Shown: piece after piece, positions 41,863 to 51,669 of the stretch
How positions within the stretch are numbered: position 1 is the stretch's first letter
How the letters are laid out: the number at the start of each line of letters is the position of its first letter
Source of the DNA: Phycisphaerae bacterium
GTDB taxonomy: Bacteria > Planctomycetota > Phycisphaerae > UBA1845
Length of the DNA: 64,000 bases
Reading direction: 5' to 3'
Assembly (NCBI GenBank): GCA_029260115.1
Contig: JAJDDW010000071.1
Location: 1 to 64,000, forward strand
Notes under the pieces: generated by a model
Database searches by the model: none
What the model saw: only the letters and a program-made list of their open reading frames with translations
Told to the model about the DNA's origin: nothing
Position numbers and translations under genes: made by a program

Positions 41863-44352
41863 ATGGATCAGCTCTGGCAATCACTACTTGACTTAGACCA
41901 CATTCACTTGGATGTGGATGCGCCACTGCTGCTCGACTGGCGTGGCGGCATTGAGCCATGGATGTTGTTTTGCTTCGCGCTAGTTGGCGTGGTGTGGGTA
42001 GGATTAGCTTGTCGCCGTGAGCGAACCTCGACTGCTCGTAAGCTGATCTTGGCAAGCCTGCGATGTCTCTCATTAATCGTGGTTGTGGCTATGATCTGCG
42101 AGCCGACGTTGGTCCTGCAAAAAAACCGCGTAGAACAGGCCCATGTCGCGCTGTTGATTGATACCTCCCAAAGCATGGCGACGCACGACACTGACGAGGC
42201 TGCGCAAGATGGCGATACTGAGAGGCTTGAATCGACGGATGACCCTGTTGATGGCCAACGCCCTGATAATTTAGCTTCTCAACCCTCGCGATTGAATGTA
42301 GCGCAGGCAACGCTTTTAGATAACGACGCGGCTGCGATAAAAAATATTCTTAACCAAAACGCGCTAGAAGTTATACAATTTTCGGACACCATAGAAACAT
42401 TGTCGTATGTCAAGGATGTAGGCGACGTATCTCAGGTGACTAGCGCCATTGGCCAATTGAATGCCAGCGGTCTGTATACTAATTTGTCTACTGCGATAGG
42501 CGCAACACTCGAACAGTCGCAAGGTCGTCACTTAGCGGCGATCGTGGTGGCCTCAGACGGACAATCAACCCAGCGCGGCGACCTTGCCGAAGTGCTCGAT
42601 CAAGCACGTGGACGACAAATTCCAATTTTTGCCTTGCGCATTGGTTCCGCCACGCCCCGCCGCGATATCGAGCTACGTTCAGTTCATGCACAGGAAACTG
42701 TATTCGTCGAGGATATGATTGCTGTCGATGCCAAGCTAAATCTTCGCGGCTTCACACAACCAGCCACGGCTACCTTGCGTTTGCGAGATGTGCAAACGAA
42801 TACAGTCGTAGCCAGTAGCGAAGTGGACATTGATGGCCAAGCCACGGAATTGGAAGTCGAGCTGCTCGTGAAAGCTACCACACCGGGGCGCAAGCAATAC
42901 CGCGTCGAAGTAGAGCCGGTCTCCAATGAGTATGTCGTAGACAATAACGAGGCAGCGCTCGAGGTGACGGTTCTCGATGACGATTTGCGTGTGCTGTATG
43001 TCGATAGCTATCCACGCTACGAATATCGTTTTATGAAGAATGCATTAATTCGCGAAAACACCATAAAAATTAGCGTCTTGCTCATCGGTGCGGACGAGCA
43101 ATTTGTGCAGGAAGGCTCATTTCCCATTCGCCGATTCCCAGATACGCCGGAAGAGTTAAATCGATTCGACGTGGTGATATTCGGTGATGTGGACCCTCGT
43201 GCCGGATGGCTGTCACATGCACAGATGAACATGCTGCTCGATTTCGTGGGCAACGAGGGAGGCGGATTTGGTGTCATTGCCGGCCAGCGACATGCCCCGC
43301 TTGCATTTCTAGGCACGCCCTTGGAAAAATTACTCCCGGTTCGTATCGACCCACAATTCTTTGGCCGCTACGATGCGCCATTGTCAAGCGGCTTTAATGT
43401 AAAGCTAACGCCTGAAGGATTGCGAAGTCGCATTTTCAGGTCCACATCTCAACCACAATCGGCTTTAGCGAAAGACCGTTATGCTTCAAGCCGCGCGTTT
43501 GAGCGCCTACCCGAGTTATATTGGCTTGCTAAAACGCTTGGACCAAAACCCGGGGCAGCCGTATTGGCTGAGCATCCCACCATGATGGCCGACGCCGGCC
43601 AGACTGGGCGCACGGTGCAGATGCCTGTCGTGGTGACGGGGAGATACGGGGCGGGAAAAATTTATTTTCAAGCGACCGACGATACCTGGCGATGGCGCAG
43701 GCATACCGGTGAGTTGCTGCACGATACCTATTGGGTCCAAGTCGTGCGCGAACTCATGCGTAGCGATCGCATGTCCCAGGGACGGCGGTTCGTCGCGCGG
43801 ACAGACCATCGGGTCTATGACTACGGCGCGTCGGTGCGTGTATCGATCGTCGTTTACGATAGTCAATTGCTATCCGGCCTGGGTGAGTCAATTCCGATTT
43901 CAGTGGTTGCCCATGATGAATCTTCGGATACCCCAGATACCGGCGACGTGGTGACGCAGATGAATGCCCATCGGCTGTCACCCTATGCCAACGAATACGA
44001 AGCGGTTTTCGTCCCGCCGCGGCCACAGAAATACCAGGTCGTCATTCAAAATGAGGCGTTGGCCAATGAACGACATACCATGACCCTACCGTTTCGCGTA
44101 ACGTCTCCGGACCTTGAAAAACGTCGCCCGGAAGCCAACCACGAGCAGCTAGCACTCATGGCAAATATGACTGGTGGGCGCGTTTTAGAACTAAGCGAAT
44201 TGGCCCAGGCGATGACTACCATACGAGACAGAAGCGTGCTGATTCCAGATGACGTGACCGAACCGTTATGGGATTCGTCCTTAGCCCTGCTGGTTTTTGT
44301 CTTGCTTATTACTACTGAATGGTCGCTTCGGAAAATGTTTGGACTGTTATGA
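41863..44352 (+). CDS. VWA domain membrane protein (829 aa)
   Basis: Membrane helices near residues 27-43 and 60-78; a VWA domain with HVALLIDTSQSMATHD (MIDAS) at about 94-108, preceded by a cytosolic Arg-rich loop. After the VWA there is an immunoglobulin-like region and a segment DVVIFGDVDPRAGWL plus GGGFGVIAGQRH that matches class I amidotransferase-like folds lacking a catalytic Cys. C-terminal helix anchors the protein. A paralogue-like companion of the 39562 gene. Expected to act at the inner membrane. Confidence 0.82.
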   Translation: MDQLWQSLLDLDHIHLDVDAPLLLDWRGGIEPWMLFCFALVGVVWVGLACRRERTSTARKLILASLRCLSLIVVVAMICEPTLVLQKNRVEQAHVALLIDTSQSMATHDTDEAAQDGDTERLESTDDPVDGQRPDNLASQPSRLNVAQATLLDNDAAAIKNILNQNALEVIQFSDTIETLSYVKDVGDVSQVTSAIGQLNASGLYTNLSTAIGATLEQSQGRHLAAIVVASDGQSTQRGDLAEVLDQARGRQIPIFALRIGSATPRRDIELRSVHAQETVFVEDMIAVDAKLNLRGFTQPATATLRLRDVQTNTVVASSEVDIDGQATELEVELLVKATTPGRKQYRVEVEPVSNEYVVDNNEAALEVTVLDDDLRVLYVDSYPRYEYRFMKNALIRENTIKISVLLIGADEQFVQEGSFPIRRFPDTPEELNRFDVVIFGDVDPRAGWLSHAQMNMLLDFVGNEGGGFGVIAGQRHAPLAFLGTPLEKLLPVRIDPQFFGRYDAPLSSGFNVKLTPEGLRSRIFRSTSQPQSALAKDRYASSRAFERLPELYWLAKTLGPKPGAAVLAEHPTMMADAGQTGRTVQMPVVVTGRYGAGKIYFQATDDTWRWRRHTGELLHDTYWVQVVRELMRSDRMSQGRRFVARTDHRVYDYGASVRVSIVVYDSQLLSGLGESIPISVVAHDESSDTPDTGDVVTQMNAHRLSPYANEYEAVFVPPRPQKYQVVIQNEALANERHTMTLPFRVTSPDLEKRRPEANHEQLALMANMTGGRVLELSELAQAMTTIRDRSVLIPDDVTEPLWDSSLALLVFVLLITTEWSLRKMFGLL

Positions 44353-44433
44353 TAGCTGAGTCGTAAAATGTATAGGTGATTGAATCGTAAATGCTGACGC
44401 CTAGGCGAAATAGGACAGCGTGGAATTAATATC

Positions 44434-47400
44434 GTGGATGTACCCCTAAACCCAATCAGCGACCATTCGAAGCTGCTCGATCAGCTCGAGCATCTGCGCC
44501 GACAGGTACGCCGCAGGCTCGTTGCCTATGGCCTATGCACTGTTATCGGTGGCGGCGTCGCGGCCTGGGTGACAATCGTCACCATCGATTGGCTGTTTTG
44601 GTTGCCGTCGCTCTTGCGTATGGTGGTCGCCACCGTGTTTTTAATTGGTTTTGTCGCAGCCACTTGGCGATGGATCATCACGCCTCTTCGTGCTCGCCTA
44701 GAAACTGACGAGATGGCCGCCCGCCTCGAACAACACTTTCCGCATCTGCAGGATCGATTATCCAGTACCGTTAATTTTATAAAAAATCCGACAGCCGGTT
44801 CGCCGCGCATGATACAGCAGGTCATCGCTAATACCGACCAGTTAGTTTCGTCTATGTCGCTTCACCAGATACTGGTCCTGCGACCTTTAATGCGACAATT
44901 GCTGTTATTGGTATTCGCGATTGTGACCGTCACCACTGTTGCTATGACATCTTCCAACTGGATGCGTACAGGCCTGTATCGATATATCTACCCTTTCGGC
45001 GAGATCGATTGGCCCCGTCGCGTAGCTATTCAACCTTTGACCAGTCATCACGCCGTGCCTATCGGTGAGTCCTATACCGTAAAACTTCGCGTAGACCGCG
45101 GACTAACTAATTCGCTACGAAGCGTGGTACGCATTAAAGATTCTGAGGGAAACATTAGCTCCTTAGCAATGCAGCGTGACGAAGGTAATCAATTTTATGC
45201 CACCATTGATGTAGTCACTGCGGACTTGCAATATTGGTTTGAAGTTGGAGACGCAAGCACGTATAAACATCCCTTCACCTTACAGGCCGTCCGTCGTCCA
45301 GAAGTGGTTTCCATCAATGCCCAAATATTCGCCCCGGCATACGCGATAGACCATCCGCCACGTACCAGCGATTTCGGTCAGGGTTCCGTCGAAGCGACCA
45401 TTGGCTCAACGGTCGTCGTTCATTTACAGGCGAGCAAGCCTATTCGCGTTGACGCTGGTGATGCGAAGGCTGGACTGCGCTTAGCCGATGACACGATCTT
45501 GCCACTCAAAGCAGCGGCACCCGATCAGACGACATTAGCAGCGACGCTCGCCATACGCGATGACATTAGCTTTCGCGTCGAGCTTCAAGATAGCGATGGC
45601 TTAGCCAATCGCGGCGGACTTCTCTATACCATCCATGCCAATAAGGATACCCCGCCCATCGTGCTTATCGAAAAACCGCAAGCTACCGTCGAGGCAACAC
45701 CCACAGGCCAGGTTGATTTTCTTGTCCGCGTGAGCGACGATTTCGGCATAGCCTCGTTGCAACTTGAAGCTACCGGGCCCAAGGATACCGACGTAGCATC
45801 AAGGCCACTACTTACTGAAACGGCGCAGGATGACAATGAAAAACGAGTCGTATTCACTGCGAATGAATCGCTTTTACTACAAGAATATAATCTGCATGCA
45901 GGAGACACGTTGCGATTTGTAGCCATCGCATTCGACAACCGCGATCTCGATTCGGGAGGGCCGCAGACTTCTCGTTCTTCCGCGGTACTGGTTAGAATTA
46001 TCAGCCAGCTAGAATTCAGCATTCGCATACGCGATGAGCTAGCCCGAATGGAAGAGCACATTCGCCGCATCTCTCTCGATCAATCTGAACGTATCGATGA
46101 CACGCAAATGCTTCGGGATAAAATGATTTACGACCCCGACGGTTCCCTGAAAAAACATGAGACTGCTATATCGCTGTCTGATAAGCAAGCCAGGCTAGTC
46201 CGACGACTGCAAGAAGTAAATCGGCGCATGTCGCTACTTGGCGAACAAATTGCCAGCAATCAATCACACAAAGATCAAGCAGGTCAGCAGGTACAACAGC
46301 TTGTAAAAACGCTTACAACCATTGCGGATGGGCCGATGTCAGACGCTCGGTCTTCCCTCAGAGATGCCGCCGAACAGATGGACGTCCCAGCTTCGGTTGA
46401 TCACGTTAATGACGCCGTAGACAAGCAGCAACAGTCGGTAGCTGCCTTACAACAGGTGCTGCGAGACATGTCCCAGTGGGGCAACTATCAAGGCTTGGTC
46501 GTACGAACGCGTGACCTGTTGGATCGTCAAGGCCAAATACAAAGCGAAACGTCTGAGTTTGGTCAAGACGCGATGGGCAAAACCGTAGACGAATTGACCA
46601 AGCCCCAGGACACCGATCTCAAACGAATCGAACGAAGGCAAACCCAATTAGCTGACGACGTATCTCAACTGCTCGATCATGTAGACGAACTCCGCACTTC
46701 GTTAGAAAAAAAAGATGCAGCCGCAGCCGAGGCGATGGATGCAGCCTTGCGGGCTGTTCGTTCTCAACAACTACAAAAACATCTCAGCGACGCGGTCAAA
46801 GCGATACGATCCAATCGCACCGCAGCTGCGAACATTGAACAAAAAGCAGCCTCAGAAGGCATACGTCGTATGATTCAAGCCCTACGCCAGCGCGAATCAC
46901 GCGAACTCGATCGCTTGCAGAAACAAGCCACGAAAGCGATCGATGAAATTAAAGTAATTATCCAACAACAGCGCCAACTTCAACTTGCCACTGAGGAAAT
47001 TATCGCACAAGGCCAAGATAAACAGGCGCTGTCTGATATAGCTGACCAACAGCGTCAATTGCGCCGCAATACAGGTCAACTGTCGCGTGAATTAGGTAGT
47101 GTCGAGCGCTTAGCCAGTGCGTCTCGACTGGTAGAATCCGCATCAGAATACATGCAGGACGCGCAACAGCAACTAACCAGCGACACACCTAACCAAGTGA
47201 CCGTCAGTCAAGAAGAATCCGTAAGCCTCCTAGAAGAAGCCCTCGCCCGACTAGAAAAAGCCAACGAGCAGATTGCGCAAGAATCCATGCAGCGCCAGCT
47301 AACCCAGATACGCGAAGACTTGGAAAAATTGCGTACTGAGCAAGTTATAGTAAACGATCGCATTACCACTTTGCACGGACAAGTGTTGAAGAAAAAACGT

Positions 47401-47931
47401 GTCACCCGTCGCGAGGCGCGGGAGGCGACCAAACTAGCGAAATTACAGGCCGAGGTCCGCACGTTGCTCGACGAATTACTGATCGATATGGAAAAAGTTC
47501 CCGTGTACGACTGGGTATTACGTCGCGTAGCCGGGTGGATGGACATGAGTCGAGACTGGCTTATCTCCCGCAAAATTGATACCGAACTGGTCGAAAACAA
47601 CGTACGCATCAGCCGCGAACTGGACCAACTCATCGCCGCCATCAAAGAGACGCAAGACGCACCCATTGAAACTGAATTTGAAGAAGCTGAGAGCGGAGGT
47701 GGAAGCGGGCAAGGGAAAGGCAAGAAGCAAAAACCAATACCCACCATGGCTGAGCTTATCGTACTCAAAGCCATCCAAACAAATATCAATGAGCGCACCG
47801 TAAGCGCCAACGACGGTATCGACTGGAATGATCCAACAGAACTCGATCTGCGTAATTTGAAAATTATCGCAGAAGATCAAACAGAAGTTCAATCGCTAAC
47901 CAATAAACTGACCGCGAAAGCTAGGCATTAG
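44434..47931 (+). CDS. DUF4175-like large coiled-coil membrane protein (1165 aa)
   Basis: Two N-terminal transmembrane helices (about 31-50 and 57-75), a conserved LEQHFPHLQDRLSSTVNF segment, another helix near 150-170, then beta-rich repeats (about 200-520) and a very long Gln-rich coiled coil (about 540-1060) before a basic Gly-rich segment (GGGSGQGKGKKQK). The arrangement matches the large DUF4175-type proteins at the end of planctomycete MoxR/VWA clusters. Start GTG 44434, with a poor ribosome-binding site. Probably a structural or scaffolding element of an envelope complex; no enzymatic motif. Confidence 0.75.
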   Translation: MDVPLNPISDHSKLLDQLEHLRRQVRRRLVAYGLCTVIGGGVAAWVTIVTIDWLFWLPSLLRMVVATVFLIGFVAATWRWIITPLRARLETDEMAARLEQHFPHLQDRLSSTVNFIKNPTAGSPRMIQQVIANTDQLVSSMSLHQILVLRPLMRQLLLLVFAIVTVTTVAMTSSNWMRTGLYRYIYPFGEIDWPRRVAIQPLTSHHAVPIGESYTVKLRVDRGLTNSLRSVVRIKDSEGNISSLAMQRDEGNQFYATIDVVTADLQYWFEVGDASTYKHPFTLQAVRRPEVVSINAQIFAPAYAIDHPPRTSDFGQGSVEATIGSTVVVHLQASKPIRVDAGDAKAGLRLADDTILPLKAAAPDQTTLAATLAIRDDISFRVELQDSDGLANRGGLLYTIHANKDTPPIVLIEKPQATVEATPTGQVDFLVRVSDDFGIASLQLEATGPKDTDVASRPLLTETAQDDNEKRVVFTANESLLLQEYNLHAGDTLRFVAIAFDNRDLDSGGPQTSRSSAVLVRIISQLEFSIRIRDELARMEEHIRRISLDQSERIDDTQMLRDKMIYDPDGSLKKHETAISLSDKQARLVRRLQEVNRRMSLLGEQIASNQSHKDQAGQQVQQLVKTLTTIADGPMSDARSSLRDAAEQMDVPASVDHVNDAVDKQQQSVAALQQVLRDMSQWGNYQGLVVRTRDLLDRQGQIQSETSEFGQDAMGKTVDELTKPQDTDLKRIERRQTQLADDVSQLLDHVDELRTSLEKKDAAAAEAMDAALRAVRSQQLQKHLSDAVKAIRSNRTAAANIEQKAASEGIRRMIQALRQRESRELDRLQKQATKAIDEIKVIIQQQRQLQLATEEIIAQGQDKQALSDIADQQRQLRRNTGQLSRELGSVERLASASRLVESASEYMQDAQQQLTSDTPNQVTVSQEESVSLLEEALARLEKANEQIAQESMQRQLTQIREDLEKLRTEQVIVNDRITTLHGQVLKKKRVTRREAREATKLAKLQAEVRTLLDELLIDMEKVPVYDWVLRRVAGWMDMSRDWLISRKIDTELVENNVRISRELDQLIAAIKETQDAPIETEFEEAESGGGSGQGKGKKQKPIPTMAELIVLKAIQTNINERTVSANDGIDWNDPTELDLRNLKIIAEDQTEVQSLTNKLTAKARH

Positions 47932-47941
47932 GACGTAGGTG

Positions 47942-48625
47942 ATGATGAAACAACCAACTGTTCACGATATATCGTTGAAACTATCCAGCATTGGGTGGTG
48001 TATGCTTCTGACAGCGCTGATCATTGTCTCGCTGCTGCCGACCAACCCAACACTGGCTATCATGCAGCAGGGGGACAAGGGAGCCGATGACAAAAAAGTC
48101 GATAAAAAACTTGGCGAAAAACTGATCCGCGACGTCACCACCAAAGCCGACAGCGATCTCATGACGTCCATCATGCAATTGATGATTGAATCTGCCCGCC
48201 AATTGGAAGTTGATTTTGATCCTGGCCCGCAGACGCAAAAAATTCAGCAGCAAGTGATTACCAAATTGGACGAGGCCATCGCCCAAGCGAAATCGCAACG
48301 CCGCAAGAAATCGCCCAATCAGCAACCCTCGTCCAGCGACCGCCGCACCCAACCACCCGCATCCAAAAACAAGGACGAGCCTAAACAAGCGGACGGTCAA
48401 AACGCCCAAGATGGCCAGGCTAGCTCGACCAGCACGCCACCGGGCGGCAGCGTGACAGAGGCAGGCACGACTGGCGGTCTGCTTGAAGAGTCTAGGCGGT
48501 CATGGGGGCATCTGCCACAGCGACATCGCGACGAAGTCATTCAAGGCGCGGGCGAACAATATTTACAACGCTATCGCGATTGGATTCAGCGATACTACCG
48601 CGCGCTGCAGGAGGCTAAGCCATGA
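47942..48625 (+). CDS. Secreted hypothetical protein (227 aa)
   Basis: Signal peptide or anchor (WCMLLTALIIVSLLPTNPTLA) followed by a helical domain and a long low-complexity Pro/Ser/Gln/Lys linker (about 120-185), then a conserved C-terminal helix (WGHLPQRHRDEVIQGAGEQY ..RYRDWIQRYYRAL) that is shared with small proteins near prenyltransferase-repeat genes. Its stop overlaps the next ATG by 4 bp. Probably an envelope partner of the next gene. Confidence 0.65.
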   Translation: MMKQPTVHDISLKLSSIGWCMLLTALIIVSLLPTNPTLAIMQQGDKGADDKKVDKKLGEKLIRDVTTKADSDLMTSIMQLMIESARQLEVDFDPGPQTQKIQQQVITKLDEAIAQAKSQRRKKSPNQQPSSSDRRTQPPASKNKDEPKQADGQNAQDGQASSTSTPPGGSVTEAGTTGGLLEESRRSWGHLPQRHRDEVIQGAGEQYLQRYRDWIQRYYRALQEAKP

Positions 48626-49695
48626 GCGCACCTCAAGCGATACTACCAAAATTAAGCCGCATACCACATAAAGCAAAACACCTGCGCGATGTCGTAGCGA
48701 TAGCCTTGTGCCTAATCGCATCGGCAAGTGCTTTCGCAGAAGACAGGCATACGGCATCAGCCGACGAGGAAGAAATTACAGTAGCGCAAGCCCTCGCCGT
48801 AGAAAAAGGTCTACAATGGCTATCCACACAACAATCTGAAGATGGCTCTTACGGCAGCCTATCCCATTACGGACCACACGTCGGCATCACCGGGCTCGTC
48901 GGCTTAGCCATGATGGCCGATGGACACATGCCAGGCAGAGGTCGCTACGGACAGACCGTCGATCAATGCTTATCCTTTGTATTACGGCACAGTTCAGAAA
49001 GCGGTTTGCTCGCCGCAGAAACCTCGCACGGACCCATGTATGGACATGGATTTGCTACACTTTTCTTAGCGGAAGTATATGGCATGACAGCCCGTACAGA
49101 AGTTCGAGAAACACTTCGCCGAGCCGTACGACTAATCGTAAATACACAGAACGATGAAGGCGGATGGCGCTATCAACCTGTTCGCGGCGACGCAGATATT
49201 TCCGTCACCATATGCCAGGTCATGGCGCTTAGAGCAGCAAAAAACGTCGGAATCTACATCGATAAATCGATTATCGACAAAGCGACCAACTACGTAAAAA
49301 ACGCCCAAAACCCCGATGGCGGCTTCCGATACATGCTTAGCTCCGGCGGATCAGCCTTCGCACGCTCCGCTGCTGGCATCGCCGCATTGCAATACGCCGG
49401 AATTTATAAAGGCGAAGAGATCGATCGGGGCCTACAATACCTTAGCCGGTTCAAACCGCCGAAAGAACGCACCGTAGGCCATTACTTCTATGGCCATTAC
49501 TATGCTGCCCAGGCGATGTTTTTAGCTGGCAACGTGTACTGGACTGACTGGTGGCCCGCCGTTCGATCAGAACTCATCGAACGACAGTCCCCAGAAGGCT
49601 TCTGGAGAGGTCAAGCGGGACAGGAATATGGGACGGCGATGGCCCTCATCATACTCCAAATGCCCAATCGGCTATTGCCGATATTTCAAAAATGA
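48622..49695 (+). CDS. Prenyltransferase/squalene-oxidase-repeat secreted protein (357 aa)
   Basis: Signal peptide (IALCLIASASAFAEDRH) then an alpha-barrel of repeated helices with the QW-type motif: QWLSTQQSEDGSYG, NTQNDEGGWRYQP, NAQNPDGGFRYM, RQSPEGFWRGQ. This is the alpha/alpha toroid of terpene-cyclase/prenyltransferase repeats. The cyclase DxDD active-site motif is not seen, so it may bind rather than convert lipids. Translation is coupled to the previous gene (ATGA). Exported, so periplasmic or surface-located. Confidence 0.85.
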   Translation: MSAPQAILPKLSRIPHKAKHLRDVVAIALCLIASASAFAEDRHTASADEEEITVAQALAVEKGLQWLSTQQSEDGSYGSLSHYGPHVGITGLVGLAMMADGHMPGRGRYGQTVDQCLSFVLRHSSESGLLAAETSHGPMYGHGFATLFLAEVYGMTARTEVRETLRRAVRLIVNTQNDEGGWRYQPVRGDADISVTICQVMALRAAKNVGIYIDKSIIDKATNYVKNAQNPDGGFRYMLSSGGSAFARSAAGIAALQYAGIYKGEEIDRGLQYLSRFKPPKERTVGHYFYGHYYAAQAMFLAGNVYWTDWWPAVRSELIERQSPEGFWRGQAGQEYGTAMALIILQMPNRLLPIFQK

Positions 49696-49699
49696 GCGT

Positions 49700-50920
49700 A
49701 TGAACAATCGACTGAAAAAGTTCGGACTAATCGCTGCGTTTCTCAACGCCATCATAATGTCACCGACGCTGCGCGCATCCGGCATTGAGCCATTACAAAA
49801 TATCGTAGTCACCACCGTCGATGGCCAGGTCCACACGGGACAACTCATTAAGCTCTCCGATCGCGAAGGCATCACGCTGCAAGTGGCCCTCGATAAACAG
49901 CTTCGATTAGCGACCGCAGATTTGATAAATATTTCGACTTCATACGACCAAGCAATCATCAGAAAACGTGACGCGCTCATCAAGACCTCTAACTTGGACC
50001 ACCTGTACGGACAGTTTGCTGAACAAGGCGAAGACGTCGTGGTGATCGAGACGACCGACCTGGGCAAGGTATCGGTACCGATGGACAGGGTTGTTGAGAT
50101 TATTCCCGGCGGACAAGACAAACTTTCACACCAGCGGTCCCGGACTTGGTTACATCGCATGTTGCCATCAGGTGAAGACGTAGCTTTGCTTGCAAATGGG
50201 GATACCATACGCGGCTTTCTAGTGGGAGTTAGCGCCGAGGGTTTCGTTTTCGAAACTAGCAACAATGAAATACGACTTCCCTTAGCTAGTGTATTGGCCA
50301 TTAAACTGTCCAACCAACGACAGTCAAAACCGACCAACCCTCATTTCAATATCCGATTAAGTAACTCAGGGCACGTAACCACTGATCGCCTGCAATGGGA
50401 AACCAACATCATAAACGCACATTTGCAGTTCGGCGTTGACGCACAAATCGAAGCTGAACGCGTGGTAAATTTCGAAATTGGCGGCGGCAGATGGCAATGG
50501 CTAAGCGACTTAGAGCCTATCAGCTATGAACATACGCCTATGATGTCACTAAACTGGCACTACACCACTGACGTCAATATCGTGGGTGGCCCGATCACCG
50601 TGTCGCTAGAATCATACGAGCATGGCATCGGCGTACATTCTCGATCCGTTCTCAAATATGACCTCAAATCAGCGTATCACGAATTCGTAACGTCCTTTGG
50701 CATAGACGATAACAGCGGACCGCTGGCCGATGTGCATGTGATGATTCTTGTGGATGGCACACGACGGTTTGAAAAAGAGAACGTGCGCCAAGGCACGCTC
50801 CATGGCCCATTACGCATCAACATAGAAAACGCCAAGACACTAGAACTAATCGTAGACTTTGGCCTACGCGGCGACATCCAAGACCGATTCAACTGGGTAG
50901 AAGCCGCCCTAATACGCTAA
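49700..50920 (+). CDS. Secreted protein with C-terminal NPCBM domain (406 aa)
   Basis: ATG 49700 gives a signal peptide (LKKFGLIAAFLNAIIMSPTLRA). The middle is beta-rich and twice repeats an SH3-like element (VVTTVDGQVHTGQLIKLSD and DVALLANGDTIRGFLVG). The C-terminal 110 residues (SYEHGIGVHSRS, ..HEFVTSFGIDDNSG.., ELIVDFGLRGDIQDRFNWVE) are a clear NPCBM carbohydrate-binding module. Likely binds cell-surface glycan. Follows the prenyltransferase-repeat gene by 4 bp and ends this cluster. Confidence 0.85.
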   Translation: MNNRLKKFGLIAAFLNAIIMSPTLRASGIEPLQNIVVTTVDGQVHTGQLIKLSDREGITLQVALDKQLRLATADLINISTSYDQAIIRKRDALIKTSNLDHLYGQFAEQGEDVVVIETTDLGKVSVPMDRVVEIIPGGQDKLSHQRSRTWLHRMLPSGEDVALLANGDTIRGFLVGVSAEGFVFETSNNEIRLPLASVLAIKLSNQRQSKPTNPHFNIRLSNSGHVTTDRLQWETNIINAHLQFGVDAQIEAERVVNFEIGGGRWQWLSDLEPISYEHTPMMSLNWHYTTDVNIVGGPITVSLESYEHGIGVHSRSVLKYDLKSAYHEFVTSFGIDDNSGPLADVHVMILVDGTRRFEKENVRQGTLHGPLRINIENAKTLELIVDFGLRGDIQDRFNWVEAALIR

Positions 50921-50939
50921 TATATTTCCCAACCGAGCC

Positions 50940-50955
50940 GCGGGCTTTAGCCCGC
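50940..50955. repeat. GCGGGCT-TT-AGCCCGC hairpin
   Basis: A perfect 7-bp stem with a 2-nt loop just after the cluster. The motif (GCGGGCT..AGCCCGC) recalls a short palindrome that seems common in intergenic DNA of planctomycetes. It may help end transcription but has no U-tract. Confidence 0.5.
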
Positions 50956-51088
50956 GCGGACTCACGAACGTATATCACACCCGACCGGATGGCATGGGTA
51001 CGCGAAGCTTACGAGTGTCTTCCGACTGACTATCTAAATCCAAATGGTCAACGACTCTACGTGCACATCAAATGATGATACGTACACT

Positions 51089-51577
51089 TTATCGATTCTG
51101 ATTAATCGAACACCCCGCCTGCGGATTCTTCTGCACGTGCTTCTGATGATAATCCTCTGCCATGTAAAAAGTACAAGCCGGGGAGATTTCCGTTACGATA
51201 GCATCTTGATATTGCCCCGAATGCGCCACTGCGTCGCACGTGGCCCGAGCAGAATCTTCCTGATCTTCCGATTGAAAAAATATAACCGAGCGATACTGCG
51301 AGCCCACGTCAGGCCCCTGACGATTGTGCATGGTTGGATTGTGACAATTCCAAAAAACGTCTAGTAGATCATCGAACGTAGTCTTGTCTGTATCAAACGA
51401 TACGCGCACCACTTCTGCATGACCGGTCGTACCAGTGCAAACATCCTTGTAGCTGGGATTGGCCGTCGCCCCACCGCAATAGCCTACAGCCGTATCGACG
51501 ACGCCTTCCACCTCGCGAAAGGCTTCTTCCACACCCCAAAAACAACCAGCTCCAAATACCGCTTCTTCAATACTCAT
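51089..51577 (-). CDS. msrA: Peptide-methionine (S)-S-oxide reductase MsrA
   Basis: 162 aa. GAGCFWGVEEAF near the N terminus (catalytic Cys 12) and the downstream VGYCGG and GHAEVVRVSFD motifs are diagnostic. Reduces the S-epimer of methionine sulfoxide using thioredoxin. The length is normal for the family. No MsrB next to it. Cytoplasmic. Confidence 0.95.
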   Translation of the reverse strand: MSIEEAVFGAGCFWGVEEAFREVEGVVDTAVGYCGGATANPSYKDVCTGTTGHAEVVRVSFDTDKTTFDDLLDVFWNCHNPTMHNRQGPDVGSQYRSVIFFQSEDQEDSARATCDAVAHSGQYQDAIVTEISPACTFYMAEDYHQKHVQKNPQAGCSINQNR

Positions 51578-51669
51578 CTTCGATTCTCCTGAATAATTCC
51601 AGAAAATGATAGACGAATGCTAGCAAATCGTCCAGGGGTAAACTGCTTTCATGATGTTGGAAATACCCC

